Position numbers and translations under genes: made by a program | Notes under the pieces: model-generated | Databases searched by the model: none | Seen by the model: the letters and a program-made list of their open reading frames with translations, nothing else | Told to the model about the DNA's origin: nothing | Source of the DNA: Betaproteobacteria bacterium | Lineage (GTDB): Bacteria; Pseudomonadota; Gammaproteobacteria; Burkholderiales; SG8-39 | Reading direction: 5' to 3' | Length of the DNA: 24,870 nucleotides | Assembly (NCBI GenBank): GCA_016713125.1 | Contig: JADJPT010000032.1 | Coordinates: 1-24,870 of the forward strand | Part shown: in pieces, positions 8,084 to 16,450 of the stretch | Layout of the letters: the number at the start of each line of letters is the position of its first letter | Position numbering within the stretch: position 1 is the stretch's first letter

Positions 8084-9075
8084 TTACTGCGCCTTGATCC
8101 CGGCGTCGCGGATCACCTTGCCCCATTTGTCCTGCTCGGCGCGGATGTAGGCCACGGCCTGCTCGGGCGTGCCGCTCATCGGTTCGGCGCCCAGTTCCTG
8201 GAAGCGCGTGATGATCGCGGCCTTGGTGGTCATCTTGTTGATCTCGGCGTTCAGAAACGCACCACCTCGGGCGGGGTCTTGGCCCGGGGCCAGCACCGCG
8301 AACCAGCCCAGCACCTCGAAGTTCTCCAGCCCCATGCCGGTCTCGGCCACGGTGGGCAGGTTGGGCATCAGTGCCGAGCGCTTGGTGCTGGTCACCGCCA
8401 GCGCCTTCATCGCGCCCTTCTTGATGTGCGGCGTCATGATGGCCACGTTCTCGAACATCATCGGCACGCGGCCCGAGAGCAGGTCGGGCAGCAGCGCGCC
8501 GCTGCCCTTGTAGGAGGCACGTGCACGATGTCCACGCCGGCCATGCGCTTGACCAGTTCCCCGCTCAGGTGCTGCGCGGTGCCGGGGCTGGAGGAGGCGT
8601 ACTCGTACTTGCCCGGGCTCTGCTTGAGCAGCTTGATCAGCCCGGCGAAGTTCTCCACGGGGATGCTCGGATGCACGACGAACACGTACGGCGTGCTGCC
8701 CACCAGGCCCACCGGTACCAGCTCGCTGTCGGCGTAGGGCAGGCTGCTGTACAGCGCGCTGGCCGTGCCGTAGGTGCTGGGCACCACCACCAGGGTGTGG
8801 CCGTCGGGGGCGGACTTGGCGACCACGCCCACGCCGATCGAGCCGCTGGCGCCCGGGCGGTTTTCCACCAGGAAGGTCTTGCCGGTCTGCGCGCTCAGTT
8901 CCTGCGCCACCAGCCGGCCGATCACGTCCGTGGTGCCGCCGGGCGGGAAGCCGACCACCAGCTTCACGGGCTGGGTGGGGTACTGCGCCTGGGCCGCGGG
9001 CGCGAAGGCCAGGGCCAGTGCGGACAGTGCTGCGGACAATGCGATTGCGGCACGGCCGCGCGTATGCGTAAGCAT
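8084..9075 (-). CDS. Bug/TctC-family periplasmic solute receptor (copy 2), frameshifted
   Basis: The start is ATG 9075 behind GGAGGAGAC. The signal peptide (IALSAALSALALAFAPAAQA) precedes YPTQPVKLVVGFPPGGTTDV, VENRPGASGSIGV, DGHTLVVVPSTYGTA and SPGKYEYASSSPGTAQHL. At about 8512-8517 the expected HVPYKGSGALLPDLLSGR is broken by two extra bases, and the second half continues in another frame (MMFENVAIMTPHIKKGAMKA, LPTVAETGMGLENFEVLGW). A second, compensated pair of indels at about 8255-8285 scrambles what should read like KTPPEVVRFLNAEI. The gene ends KVIRDAGIKAQ with the stop at 8084-8086. Corrected length is about 329 residues, normal for the family. It converges on copy 1 across the REP-like element. 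The ligand is unknown. Confidence 0.85.
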
Positions 9076-9246
9076 GGTGTCTCCTCCGGGTTGCTGTTGT
9101 AGTGGCCCCTCGCCGGCTGCGCGGGGGCGGTTTTGTGCGCAGCTTACCGCAGGCGGGTGCCCGGCAGGGAGCGCCGCGCGAAACGCCGCAGGCGGCGGGA
9201 CTCCCGGGCGCTGCAAGGCGTGGAAGGTGCGGGGCGTGGAGGGGTG

Positions 9247-9570
9247 TTATTTGCGCTTGGCGTCATACCTGATCGCGTCCGCGGCCGAGTTGCCCCGGGT
9301 GCCGAAGGTGTCGGTATCAGGATTGCGCTTGCTGGCCGTCGCCGAGGCGCCGGCACTGGCCGCGCTTCCCGAGCCCGGGAAGGTGCCGGGATTCACCAGC
9401 GGCCCCACGGGTTTTTCGGCCTGGGGCGGCGATGCCGGCAGCTGCGCGACCCGCCGGACCAGCGCGGCGGCGCGACCCGGTAGCTCGCCGCTTTCTGCGC
9501 GACCAGCACGGTCCAGCCGCGCCTGCAGTTGCGGGTTCTGCGGCGTGCTGCGCCAGGGCTGGTAGAAGGT
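9247..9570 (-). pseudogene. Open reading fragment without a start, unknown protein
   Basis: Minus-strand frame with stop TAA 9247-9249, open upstream to an in-frame TGA at 9571-9573, giving 107 codons. No credible start codon with ribosome site is present. The translation begins TFYQPWRSTPQNPQLQARLD and continues with proline-, alanine- and serine-rich sequence (ELPGRAAALVRRVAQLPASP, VGPLVNPGTFPGSGSAASAG), ending NSAADAIRYDAKRK. I do not recognise it. It could be the 3' part of a gene broken by an indel or deletion, possibly once joined to the 55-residue secreted protein upstream; a terminator-like hairpin at 9581-9596 argues for two separate units. The 171 bases from 9076 to 9246 contain only short GC-rich palindromes (for example CGCCGC/GCGGCG at 9184-9197). 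Confidence 0.35.
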
Positions 9571-9580
9571 TCAAGGTAAG

Positions 9581-9596
9581 AAAGCCGCGTCGCTTT
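9581..9596 (-). terminator. Possible short terminator after the 55-residue gene
   Basis: On the minus strand AAAGC, six bases, GCTTT form a perfect five-base stem followed by CTT. It lies 27 bases after the stop codon of the gene ending at 9624. The surrounding 30 bases are clearly less GC-rich than the neighbourhood. The stem is short, so confidence is low. Confidence 0.3.
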
Positions 9597-9623
9597 AACT
9601 CGACAGGCGCGTCTCTCCAGCGG

Positions 9624-9791
9624 TTAGAGCGCCAGTTCGCGGCGGCGCACGAAATCGGCATCGTTGAGCGCCTCGAGGTTGTTGCCGTAGGTGGCCTGGT
9701 GCTGGCGCAGCGCAATCTCGCGCTCCTCGAGGGGGCCGGCATACGCCAGCCCGCAGATGCTCATCAGCAAAGCCGCGATCAAGCTGCGCAT
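9624..9791 (-). CDS. Small secreted or periplasmic protein, unknown function
   Basis: The predicted product is 55 residues from ATG 9791, with GGGAGGTTGATC just upstream. The first 18 residues (MRSLIAALLMSICGLAYA) are a convincing Sec signal peptide cut after AYA. The mature part is about 37 charged residues (LEEREIALRQHQATYGNN, LEALNDADFVRRRELAL), predicted helical. It starts two bases after the stop of the membrane protein gene upstream, so the two are almost certainly one operon. I do not recognise a family. Its length may be artificially short if an indel destroyed the frame into the fragment at 9247-9570. Confidence 0.55.
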   Translation of the reverse strand: MRSLIAALLMSICGLAYAGPLEEREIALRQHQATYGNNLEALNDADFVRRRELAL

Positions 9792-9793
9792 GA

Positions 9794-10453
9794 TCAACCT
9801 CCCGCCCCGTAACCGACCGGGGCCAGATCCCTGTACTTCGATTTGTCCATGCAATCCTTCTGCGTTGCATCCGTGCAGGTGCGATCGGCCGGTGCCGCGA
9901 CGGCCGGCGTCGCGCCCGGCAGGCTGACCCCGCCCAGGCTGATCTGCGAGCGGTGCGTGATGCCCACCAGGATCAGCATGGCGGCGAGGAAGAAGCACAG
10001 CAGGCCGGGTGCGGTGCCGGTGAACAGCAGGCGGCTGGCCCCCGCGCCGTGCTCGAGGTTGAAGGCGCCGTCGGCACCGATCAGGAACAGCGCGAAGCCC
10101 ACCGCGGCCAGTGCGAAGGCTCCGGAGAAGGCCACCAGGATCATGGCCTGCTTGTTGGCCACCAGCTTGATGTTGATCGCCGCCTCGATCGCGTAGGCGC
10201 GCAGCACCGACTTCTCCAGCGATGAACCATCGACGCTGGACATCGCGGCGATGGCCCTGAGGTCCGCTTCGTTCAGCTGCGTGGCGGAGAGCGCCGACCA
10301 CATCACGTAGCCGGCGGCCACCAGGCTGACCAGCACCACGAACAGCGCGCCCATCACGATGGCCATCTTCTGGCGGCGCGTCAGGCCGCGCAGGGCGGTG
10401 TCGTTGGCGGTCGGGCCGTTCGGTGTCGTCGGTGTCGTCGTTGTCTCGCTCAC
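9794..10453 (-). CDS. Membrane protein of unknown function
   Basis: This is a 219-residue protein starting at GTG 10453, with GGGGAG about eight bases upstream. It has a threonine/proline-rich N-terminal tail (SETTTTPTTPNGPT), a short basic stretch (LTRRQK) and three clear transmembrane segments: MAIVMGALFVVLVSLVAAGY, AMILVAFSGAFALAAVGFAL and GLLCFFLAAMLILVGI. A loop of about 65 residues between the first two contains ADLRAIAAMSSVDGSSLEKS. The C-terminal region has two cysteines (RTCTDATQKDCMDKSKYRDL), which may form a disulfide if it faces the periplasm. No family is recognised. It is divergent from the large secreted protein at 10648 and immediately followed by the 55-residue secreted protein. 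Confidence 0.7.
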   Translation of the reverse strand: MSETTTTPTTPNGPTANDTALRGLTRRQKMAIVMGALFVVLVSLVAAGYVMWSALSATQLNEADLRAIAAMSSVDGSSLEKSVLRAYAIEAAINIKLVANKQAMILVAFSGAFALAAVGFALFLIGADGAFNLEHGAGASRLLFTGTAPGLLCFFLAAMLILVGITHRSQISLGGVSLPGATPAVAAPADRTCTDATQKDCMDKSKYRDLAPVGYGAGG

Positions 10454-10647
10454 AAGGCGTCTCCCCGCATCGCCCGACTGCCGTGCCGGCGCGAGGAGGA
10501 AGCTTCTGCCCGGGCGGCGCGCACGTCTAACGCAGAGTTTCGATGCTTATCTGTATTGCAGATGTCAGGCTCGAACCGAGGCCGCGCCGATTCCGCCCGA
10601 TCCGGTCTGGGTACACTGTCGCCTCCCCAGACCCGCAAGGATCCCGC

Positions 10648-12649
10648 ATGCGTCGCGCCCGCCAGTGCCTGCCCGTCGTCCTGTTTGCCGCCCTCGTCCT
10701 CGCGCCCGCAGCGGCACAGGCGCAGGCCTCCGCGCCGCTGGCCGAGCAGCTGCAGCTGCGCAAGCAACTGCACGCGGCGCGCTCGGCGAAGCGCCCGGCG
10801 GCCGAGGTGGCGCGACTGCAGCAGGCCTACGAGAACGCGGTGGTCGGCGACATGCGCACGCAGTGCGCGGGCGAGCTGCGCGAGTACGCGCAGGCGGCCG
10901 GCGGCGGGGCGCGCAACCGCGATGCCTTTGCCCTCGGCTACGTGCTGAACTACGTCGATGCGCGCCTGGGCATGCGCGCCGAGGGCTACGACGAACTGTT
11001 CTACTTTCCGTACGACCGCAGCTTCCTCGAGAACCACCTGCAGGGCGTGCAGAGCGAGTCTGGCGCGGCCTGGATGCAGCCCGAGGCCGTGCGCGCCGCT
11101 TTTCCGCTGCGCATCTGCCTGACCAAGGCGCGCATGCGGCAGGTGGAGGCGGGCGGCGCACAGGTCGCGCTGTGGCCCGTGCGCGGCGCCGACGGAAGCA
11201 CGCGCACGCTGAAGGAGTGGATGGCCGAAGCCGATGCGCGGCGCGACAGCTGGCGCGCCGCGAAGAGCTACCCGGGCACGCCGGGCAGGGCGTTCGCCGC
11301 GGCCGTACCGGCGTCCGCGCCGGTCGCGCCGACCTCGGGCTCCGCGATCGCCGTCGCCGCCTCGGCCGCCGTGGCGGCGCCCGCACCTTCCGCACCGTCC
11401 GCACCTGTCGCAAATTCGGCCCCGCCCCCCGCGGTCGCGGCCATCGACCTGCCGCCGCAGGTGGCATCCAAGCGGGCCATCAACGGCATGCCGCCGCTTC
11501 TTTGATTCGCGTCCCGATCCCGATCGGCCGGGGCGCCACCTGAGTTTTCGCGGCCAACGGTTGCGCGCATCGTTCGCGCAGCCCGCGGTGCGCGGCCTGC
11601 AGTGGTCCGGCGGCTGCGTGGACGGGCGCATGCACGGCTCGGGCAACGTGCTGGGCGTCGACTACGAGAAGCAGCCGTTCTTCTATTACACGGGGCAGAT
11701 CGAACGCGGCCTGCGCACCCAGGGCACGCTGTACGACTTCGAGCGCCGCAACGGCCGCTTCGTCGGCCTGCGCACCGTGCTGTCCAACGGCCAGGCACAG
11801 CCGCCGGCCGAGATGCCCTTCCTCGACATGCCGCGTCCCTTCCTGCTGGCGATCGACGACTGGCAGCGCCAGATCAGCGGCGAGAACTTCCTCGCCTCGC
11901 TGGGCGCGACCTGGGCGCCGGGTTATCGCCCGCCGGTGGCCGCGCAATCGGCATCGGCCCCGGCATCGTCCGGCGGCGCGCCGCAGGCGGGGTACGCGGG
12001 TGCGCCGGGTTCGGCCTCGGCGGCCGATTGCAGCAGCGAGATCCGCGAACTGCAGATGGCCTCGCAGCGCTGGGGCGGCAACGCGAACGACGTCGCCGCG
12101 CGCCTGGGCCAGATGCAGAAGGCCATGTTCCAGGGGCGCTGTTCCGCGCACCCGGAGGCGCGCGCCTACATCGCCAGCGCCGAACGCATGATCGGCTACG
12201 GCGGCAATCCCTCGGGCGCCTCGGGCGCGGCACCGCAGCCGCGCGCCGGCGCCTCGGCCGGGCAGTCGCCCTCCGGCACCAGCGGTTCGGCCGCGAAGCA
12301 GAAGCGCACCCACGTGCCCGAGGCCATGGCCCACCAGTGCCTGCGCGTCGGCCAGGATGGCGGCGTGAGCAACGGCTGCGCCTTCGCCATCGAGTATTCG
12401 TACTGCGTGTTCCGGCCCAAACCCGGCTCCAACTCGGCGGCCTTCAACTGCGAGCAGCAGAGGTTCGGCAGCTGGCAGATCGGGCCGCACGGCCGCGCCA
12501 TCATGCACGCGGCCGGCGAGCGCACCTACTTCTTCGGCTGCCGTTACGGCGCCTCGATCAGCAAGCCCGACGGCATCTCGCCGGCCGACGTGCGCTACGA
12601 GCCCAACCGCGGCGCGGTCGGGCGCTGTTCGGAGTGGGGCGCGCGCTAG
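10648..12649 (+). CDS. Large secreted cysteine-containing protein of unknown function, frameshifted
   Basis: ATG 10648 (AAGGAT upstream) begins a Sec signal peptide (VVLFAALVLAPAAAQAQA). The first frame runs to TGA 11503-11505, giving 285 residues, and ends in an Ala/Pro/Ser-rich linker. Frame 2 then continues without a plausible new start, from about 11510 to TAG 12647-12649. A single indel near 11500 makes one protein of about 667 residues. Its middle domain includes LQWSGGCVDGRMHGSGNVLG and FFYYTGQIERGLRTQGTLYD, faintly MORN-like. A helical segment follows (EIRELQMASQRWGGNANDVA), then a second low-complexity linker. The C-terminal domain holds cysteines in HQCLRVGQDGG, NGCAFAIEYSYCVF, FNCEQQRFGSW, FFGCRYG and GRCSEWG, a likely disulfide-stabilised module. 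I cannot assign a family; periplasmic or exported location is inferred from the signal peptide. Confidence 0.6.
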
Positions 12650-12664
12650 CCCGGAGCCGTGCCG

Positions 12665-13622
12665 CTACTGGTTCTCGATCTTCGCGTTGGCGATCACGCG
12701 CTTCCACTTGGCCGATTCGCGCCGGATCTGCTCTTCCGGCGAGCCGCCCACCGGCTCGGCGCCCAGGGCGTTGAAGCGCGCCACCACCTCGGGTTCCTGC
12801 AGGGTCTTGTCCACCGCCTCGCGCATCGTCGCGACGATCTGCGCCGGCGTGCCCTTGGGAGCGACGATGACGAACCAGCCCACCGACTCGAAGCCCGGCA
12901 CCGCGCTGGCCAGCGTCGGCAGCGTCGGGCTGAGCGACCATTTCTCCGCGTTGGTGACGGCGAGCGCGCGCAGCACCCCGGACTTCACGTGCGGCGTCAC
13001 CGAAGGCATTTCGCTGATCATGAACGGGATGGTGCCGCCGATCAGATCCTGGATCGCCGGCGCGCTGCCCCTTGTAGAACACCTGGTTGAACTTGAGCTT
13101 GCTAAGTTCCTCGAGGGACACCACGGCCAGGTGCGCGGCCGAACCCTTGCCGGGGATGCCCACCGGGATGGGATCCTTGGCCTCGCGGGCGTACTTCAGG
13201 AACTCGTTGGCGTCCTTGATCGGCAGCTTGGCGTTCACCACCAGCACGTTGGTGATCCGCGAAACGAAGGACACCGGCGCGAAGTCGGTCTCCGGATCGA
13301 ACTGCATGTCGCGGTACAGGTGCTTGTTGATTGCCATCGGTCCGGGCGTGCCGAGCAGGAAGGTGTAGCCGTCCGCCGCTGCGCGCGCCACCCCGAGTGC
13401 GCCGATGTTGCCGCCGGCGCCGGCCTTGTTGTCGACGATCACCGGCTGCTTCAGGCGCTCGGACAGACGCACCGCGACCAGGCGCGCCTGCACGTCCGCG
13501 GCGCCGCCCGCGGGAAACGGAACCACCAGTCGGATCGGCTTGTTCGGCCACGGATCGTTGGCGCCGGCCGCGGTCGAAACCATGACGGCCAGGCAGGCCG
13601 TCAGGAAGTGTCTCTTGTTCAA
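12665..13622 (-). CDS. Bug/TctC-family periplasmic solute receptor (copy 3), frameshifted
   Basis: The start is probably TTG 13622, preceded by GGAGGA at 13627-13632; no better ATG is in frame. The signal peptide is NKRHFLTACLAVMVSTAAGA. Family motifs follow: WPNKPIRLVVPFPAGGAADV, VIVDNKAGAGGNIGA, ADGYTFLLGTPGPMA and IPVGIPGKGSAAHLAV. CCCC at 13068-13071 (GGGG in the gene) has one base too many, breaking the VFYKGSAPAIQDLIGGTIPF region. The rest is intact in another frame (FMISEMPSVTPHVKSGVLRA, LPTLASAVPGFESVGWF) and ends NAKIENQ. Corrected length is about 318 residues. The gene is divergent from the enolase-superfamily gene across a putative IclR operator, so it may supply that enzyme's substrate. 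Confidence 0.87.
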
Positions 13623-13753
13623 TGTCTCCTCCGGTATGTCGTTGTGTGCGAGGGCCGCGGCGAGATCGCCGGGCTGCCTTTCATCCGTCGTGTGCGGAAT
13701 TCGTGGCGGACGGATGTTGGCGGACTCGACAGCAGCTTGTCAATAAATCAAAA

Positions 13754-13762
13754 TGATATTTT
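13754..13762 (+). promoter_or_regulatory. Possible extended -10 promoter for the enolase-superfamily gene
   Basis: TGATATTTT matches an extended -10 (TG, one base, TATTTT). TTGTCA at 13737-13742 could be a -35 but the spacer is only 14 bases. Transcription would start near 13769, leaving a leader of about 14 bases with no clear ribosome site. The same TTGTCA stretch reads TTGACA on the minus strand (13738-13743) and could serve the divergent Bug gene, with only a weak -10. Confidence 0.3.
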
Positions 13763-13776
13763 GCCCAGCAAAATAT
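13756..13776. promoter_or_regulatory. Putative IclR-type operator (site A)
   Basis: ATATTTTGC (13756-13764) and GCAAAATAT (13768-13776) are perfect inverted repeats separated by CCA. The site lies between a divergent Bug gene (start 13622) and the enolase-superfamily gene (start 13783). It has the same layout as the site before the iclR gene at 14883-14903. A regulator bound here would cover the extended -10 box and the translation start region. Confidence 0.6.
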
Positions 13777-13782
13777 AAACCG

Positions 13783-14877
13783 ATGACATTCTCCGTTTCG
13801 CTGTTCCACGCCGCCACGCCGCTGGTCGTGCCCTACGTCTCTTCGCTGGGCGTGACCGCAAAGATCGACAGCGTTTTCGCACTGGTGCGACTCGCAGACG
13901 GCCGCACCGGCTGCTCGGAGGTCACGCCGATCGCCGGCTACAACGAGGAATCGCTCGAGGAGATCTGGGCGCAACTGAACCGGCTCGCGCAGTCCGTCGT
14001 CGCGCTCGAGCCGGAGCTTGCGCTGCAGCGGGTCGCAGACTGTGCCGCGGATGCGCCCTACGCGTGCAGTCCGCTGGCGGCGGCGCTGGAAGAGGCCCTG
14101 GGGCGCCTGCCCGATCCGCTGGCCGGGGGCGCGGCGCCGATCGCGGTGATCGCGCCGGTCCTGTCGCGCCACATCCCCGACGTGCACGCCGAGGTCGCGG
14201 CGCTGGTCGCCGCGGGATACACCACGCTGAAGGTGAAGGCCGGCATGGACTTCGAGCGCGACCTGGTGCGCATCGCCGAGGTGCGCCGCAGCGCCGGGCG
14301 CGCCGCGCGCCTGCGCATCGACTTCAACGGCGCCTACGACGCGCAGACGGCATTGTGCTTCGTCGCCCGGCTCGACCCGGCCGGCATCGAACTGATCGAG
14401 CAGCCCTGCGCGGCGGAAGACTGGGAGGGCAACCTGCGCGTGGCGCAGGCGACGCCGATCGCCACCATGCTCGACGAAAGCATCCGCGGCATCGCCGATG
14501 TGCGTCGCGCCGGGGCGCTGGGCGCGTTCCGCTTCTTCAAGATGAAGCTGGGCAAGTTTCCGACCCTGGCCTCGATCGAGGACGCCTACGCGGAGGGCGA
14601 GGCGCTCGGCATGCACGGCATCCTCGGCAACGGCGCGGCCACCGATGTGGCCTGCCGCCTCGAGGCGTGCATCGCCGGCCGGCACCGCGAGCATGCCGGC
14701 GAGATGAACGGTTTCGCGAAGAACGTTGTGCAGTACCTGCGCACGCCGCTTTCCTGCGTGCAGGGCGGCATCGAAACGGGCGCGCTGCCGGAGAATCGCG
14801 TCGACGCCGAAGCGTTGCGCCGGCGCGCGCTGCGCAGCGCCGAATACGGAACGCACGAACAGGTCGGCACGCCTTGA
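13783..14877 (+). CDS. Enolase-superfamily enzyme, mandelate racemase/muconate lactonizing type
   Basis: This is an intact 364-residue cytoplasmic enzyme from ATG 13783; an upstream ATG at 13753 overlaps the operator and is unlikely. The superfamily abstracts a proton alpha to a carboxylate using Mg2+. The N-terminal capping domain (residues 1-110) is followed by the barrel. The barrel carries TLKVKAG (K150-x-K152), LRIDFNGAY (D180), IELIEQPC (E206), MLDES (D231/E232) and FFKMKLGK (K253/K255). The paired lysines place it in the muconate lactonizing enzyme/dipeptide epimerase/o-succinylbenzoate synthase subgroup rather than the mandelate racemase subgroup. Substrate cannot be read from sequence. 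It sits between a divergent Bug receptor and an IclR regulator with palindromes on both sides, suggesting regulated catabolism of a carboxylic acid. Confidence 0.88.
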   Translation: MTFSVSLFHAATPLVVPYVSSLGVTAKIDSVFALVRLADGRTGCSEVTPIAGYNEESLEEIWAQLNRLAQSVVALEPELALQRVADCAADAPYACSPLAAALEEALGRLPDPLAGGAAPIAVIAPVLSRHIPDVHAEVAALVAAGYTTLKVKAGMDFERDLVRIAEVRRSAGRAARLRIDFNGAYDAQTALCFVARLDPAGIELIEQPCAAEDWEGNLRVAQATPIATMLDESIRGIADVRRAGALGAFRFFKMKLGKFPTLASIEDAYAEGEALGMHGILGNGAATDVACRLEACIAGRHREHAGEMNGFAKNVVQYLRTPLSCVQGGIETGALPENRVDAEALRRRALRSAEYGTHEQVGTP

Positions 14878-14882
14878 GGCTC

Positions 14883-14911
14883 ATTTTCCGCTAAGCAGAA
14901 TATAATTCTGC
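14883..14911. promoter_or_regulatory. Putative IclR-type operator, overlapping palindromes (site B)
   Basis: ATTTTCCGC, TAA, GCAGAATAT (14883-14903) has the same arrangement as site A, with 8 of 9 right-half bases identical. It overlaps a perfect palindrome GCAGAAT, ATA, ATTCTGC (14895-14911). The cluster ends four bases before a consensus -35 of the iclR promoter, as expected for an autoregulatory site. Confidence 0.6.
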
Positions 14912-14915
14912 AAAT

Positions 14916-14945
14916 TTGACATCGATTCTTTTCATCGCAGATACT
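14916..14945 (+). promoter_or_regulatory. Sigma70-like promoter of the iclR gene
   Basis: A perfect -35 box TTGACA (14916-14921) is followed after 18 bases by GATACT (14940-14945), four of six matches to the -10 consensus. Transcription would start near 14952, just before the ribosome site GAGGAG (14954-14959) of the gene at 14969. Confidence 0.5.
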
Positions 14946-14968
14946 TTGACCACGAGGAGTTCCACCCC

Positions 14969-15803
14969 ATGCCACGCCCACGTTCGAATCCGATACCGAA
15001 ATCCGCACCCGCCACGCGCGGCGGCAAGCCCGCGGCCGGCGACCGGCAGTTCGTGATCGCGCTGGCGCGCGGACTGGACGTGCTGCGCGCGTTCAGCGCC
15101 GGCGAGCAGTGGCTGGGCAACCAGGAGATCGCCGCGCGCAGCAAGCTCACCAAGCCAACCGTTTCGCGCCTGACCTACACGCTGACCCGGCTGGGCTACC
15201 TGAACTACGACGAGACCACGCGCAAGTACTGCATCGCGGTCGGCGTGCTGTCGCTGGTGCAGCCGATCCTCAAGCGCGTCGAGCTGCGCCACCTGGTGCG
15301 CCCGCTGATGCAGGTCTACGCCGACAAGGTGAACGCCGCGGTCGGCCTGGGCACGGCCGACGGGCTGGACGCGCTGTCGCCTCGAAGTGTGCCGCGGCGC
15401 GGAAGCCGTGACCGTCAGGCTGGACCCGGGCTCGCGCATCGACATCGCCACCAGCGCCATGGGTCGCGCGCTGTTCGCCGCCATGGGCAGCGAGCAGCGC
15501 GAGGACGTGCTGCAGCGCTGCGAGCAGCGCGACCCGAAGAACTTCAAGCGCATCGAGCGCGGCCTGCTCAATGCCGTGGACGACGTGCGCGAGCGCGGCT
15601 TCTGCATGTCGGCCAGCGACTGGAGCCCGGACGTCAACGGCGTGGGCGTGCCGCTGCGCCTGGAGCAGGCCGGCATGGTGTTCGCGCTCAACTGCGGCGG
15701 CGCCGCCTGGACGCTGCCGCTGCGGCGCCTGGAGACGGAGGTCGGCCCCGGACTGGCCGCGTTGGGCGAAAAGATCGCAGGGTCCAGGCTCAGCCTGGGA
15801 TGA
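14969..15803 (+). CDS. IclR-family transcriptional regulator, frameshifted
   Basis: ATG 14969 follows GAGGAG by nine bases. After a basic N-terminal tail, residues of about 28-85 form the IclR winged helix (FVIALARGLDVLRAFSAGEQ, NQEIAARSKLTKPTVSRLTY, TRLGYLNYDETTRKYCI). The effector domain follows (LVRPLMQVYADKVNAAVGLG, then EVCRGAEAVTVRLDPGSRID, SAMGRALFAAM, ERGFCMSASDWSPDVNGVGV). At about 15375-15382 an extra base breaks the frame between GLDAL and LEVCRGAE. Corrected length is about 277 residues. The regulator probably senses a small carboxylate and controls the adjacent enolase-superfamily gene and its own operon through the palindromes at 13756 and 14883. The GST gene follows after 50 bases on the same strand. 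Confidence 0.87.
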
Positions 15804-15853
15804 ATCAAGCCGGGCGCGTCGCGCCCGAATACAACGAGAAAGAGAGGAGCCGC

Positions 15854-16450
15854 ATGAAGCTTTATTTCAAACCCACCTCACCGTATGCGCGCAAGGTGCG
15901 CGTGGTCGCCGTAGAGGCCGGTCTGATCTACCGCATCACCACCGATGAGCCGCCGCTGCGCGACGCCTCGACCGAGTTCTGGCGCGTCAACCCGACCGGC
16001 ATGATCCCGGCGCTGATCACCGATGACGGCGACGTGGTTGTCGAATCGAACGTCATCTGCGAGTACATCGACACCCTCAACCTCGGCCACAAGCTGTTCC
16101 CGAGCGTGCCGGTGCAGCGCTGGCGCGCGTTGAAGCTGAACTCGCTGGCCGACTCGGTGATCGGCGCCCACGTCACGCGCGTGCGCGAGAACTGGCGGCC
16201 CGAGGCCACGCGCGACGCCAAGATGATCGAGCTGGAGAAGAATCGCGTGACCAGCGTGCTCGATGCGCTCGAAGCCGACGACCTGATCGACGATCCGCTC
16301 AACATCGGCCACGTCACGCTCGGCTGCGCGCTCAGCGTCAGCGACCGGCGCTTCCCGAAGGAGGACTGGCGCAGCAGCCATCCCCGGCTCGCCAAGTGGT
16401 ACGAGGCGTTCAACAAGCGCGAATCGATGACCTCCACCTACGCGGAATGA
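15854..16450 (+). CDS. Glutathione S-transferase family protein
   Basis: This is an intact 198-residue protein from ATG 15854 with GAGAGGAG upstream. The N-terminal thioredoxin-like domain is clear: MKLYFKPTSPYARKVRVVAV, FWRVNPTGMIPALITDDGDV (the cis-proline segment) and VVESNVICEYID, the glutathione gamma-glutamyl site. Ser9 or a neighbouring residue is the likely glutathione-activating position. The C-terminal helical domain contains LADSVIGAHVTRVRENWRPE and HVTLGCALSVSDRRFP. GSTs conjugate or remove glutathione at electrophilic carbon; the substrate is unknown. Its stop (16448-16450) overlaps the start of the cupin gene, indicating co-translation with the cupin and rhodanese genes, which fits thiol or sulfur chemistry. 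Confidence 0.9.
   Translation: MKLYFKPTSPYARKVRVVAVEAGLIYRITTDEPPLRDASTEFWRVNPTGMIPALITDDGDVVVESNVICEYIDTLNLGHKLFPSVPVQRWRALKLNSLADSVIGAHVTRVRENWRPEATRDAKMIELEKNRVTSVLDALEADDLIDDPLNIGHVTLGCALSVSDRRFPKEDWRSSHPRLAKWYEAFNKRESMTSTYAE

Noticed and set aside
9605..9660. tRNA-like D-arm string (CAGCGGTTAGAGC) on the + strand
   Set aside because: No matching acceptor stem, anticodon arm or T-loop within tRNA distance; the bases encode the end of the 55-residue protein on the minus strand.
11234..11510. Second-frame open reading overlapping the end of the first part of the large secreted protein
   Set aside because: Before about 11510 this frame is Arg/Pro/Ser-rich shadow sequence; only its continuation after the break is conserved-looking, so it is treated as part of one frameshifted gene.
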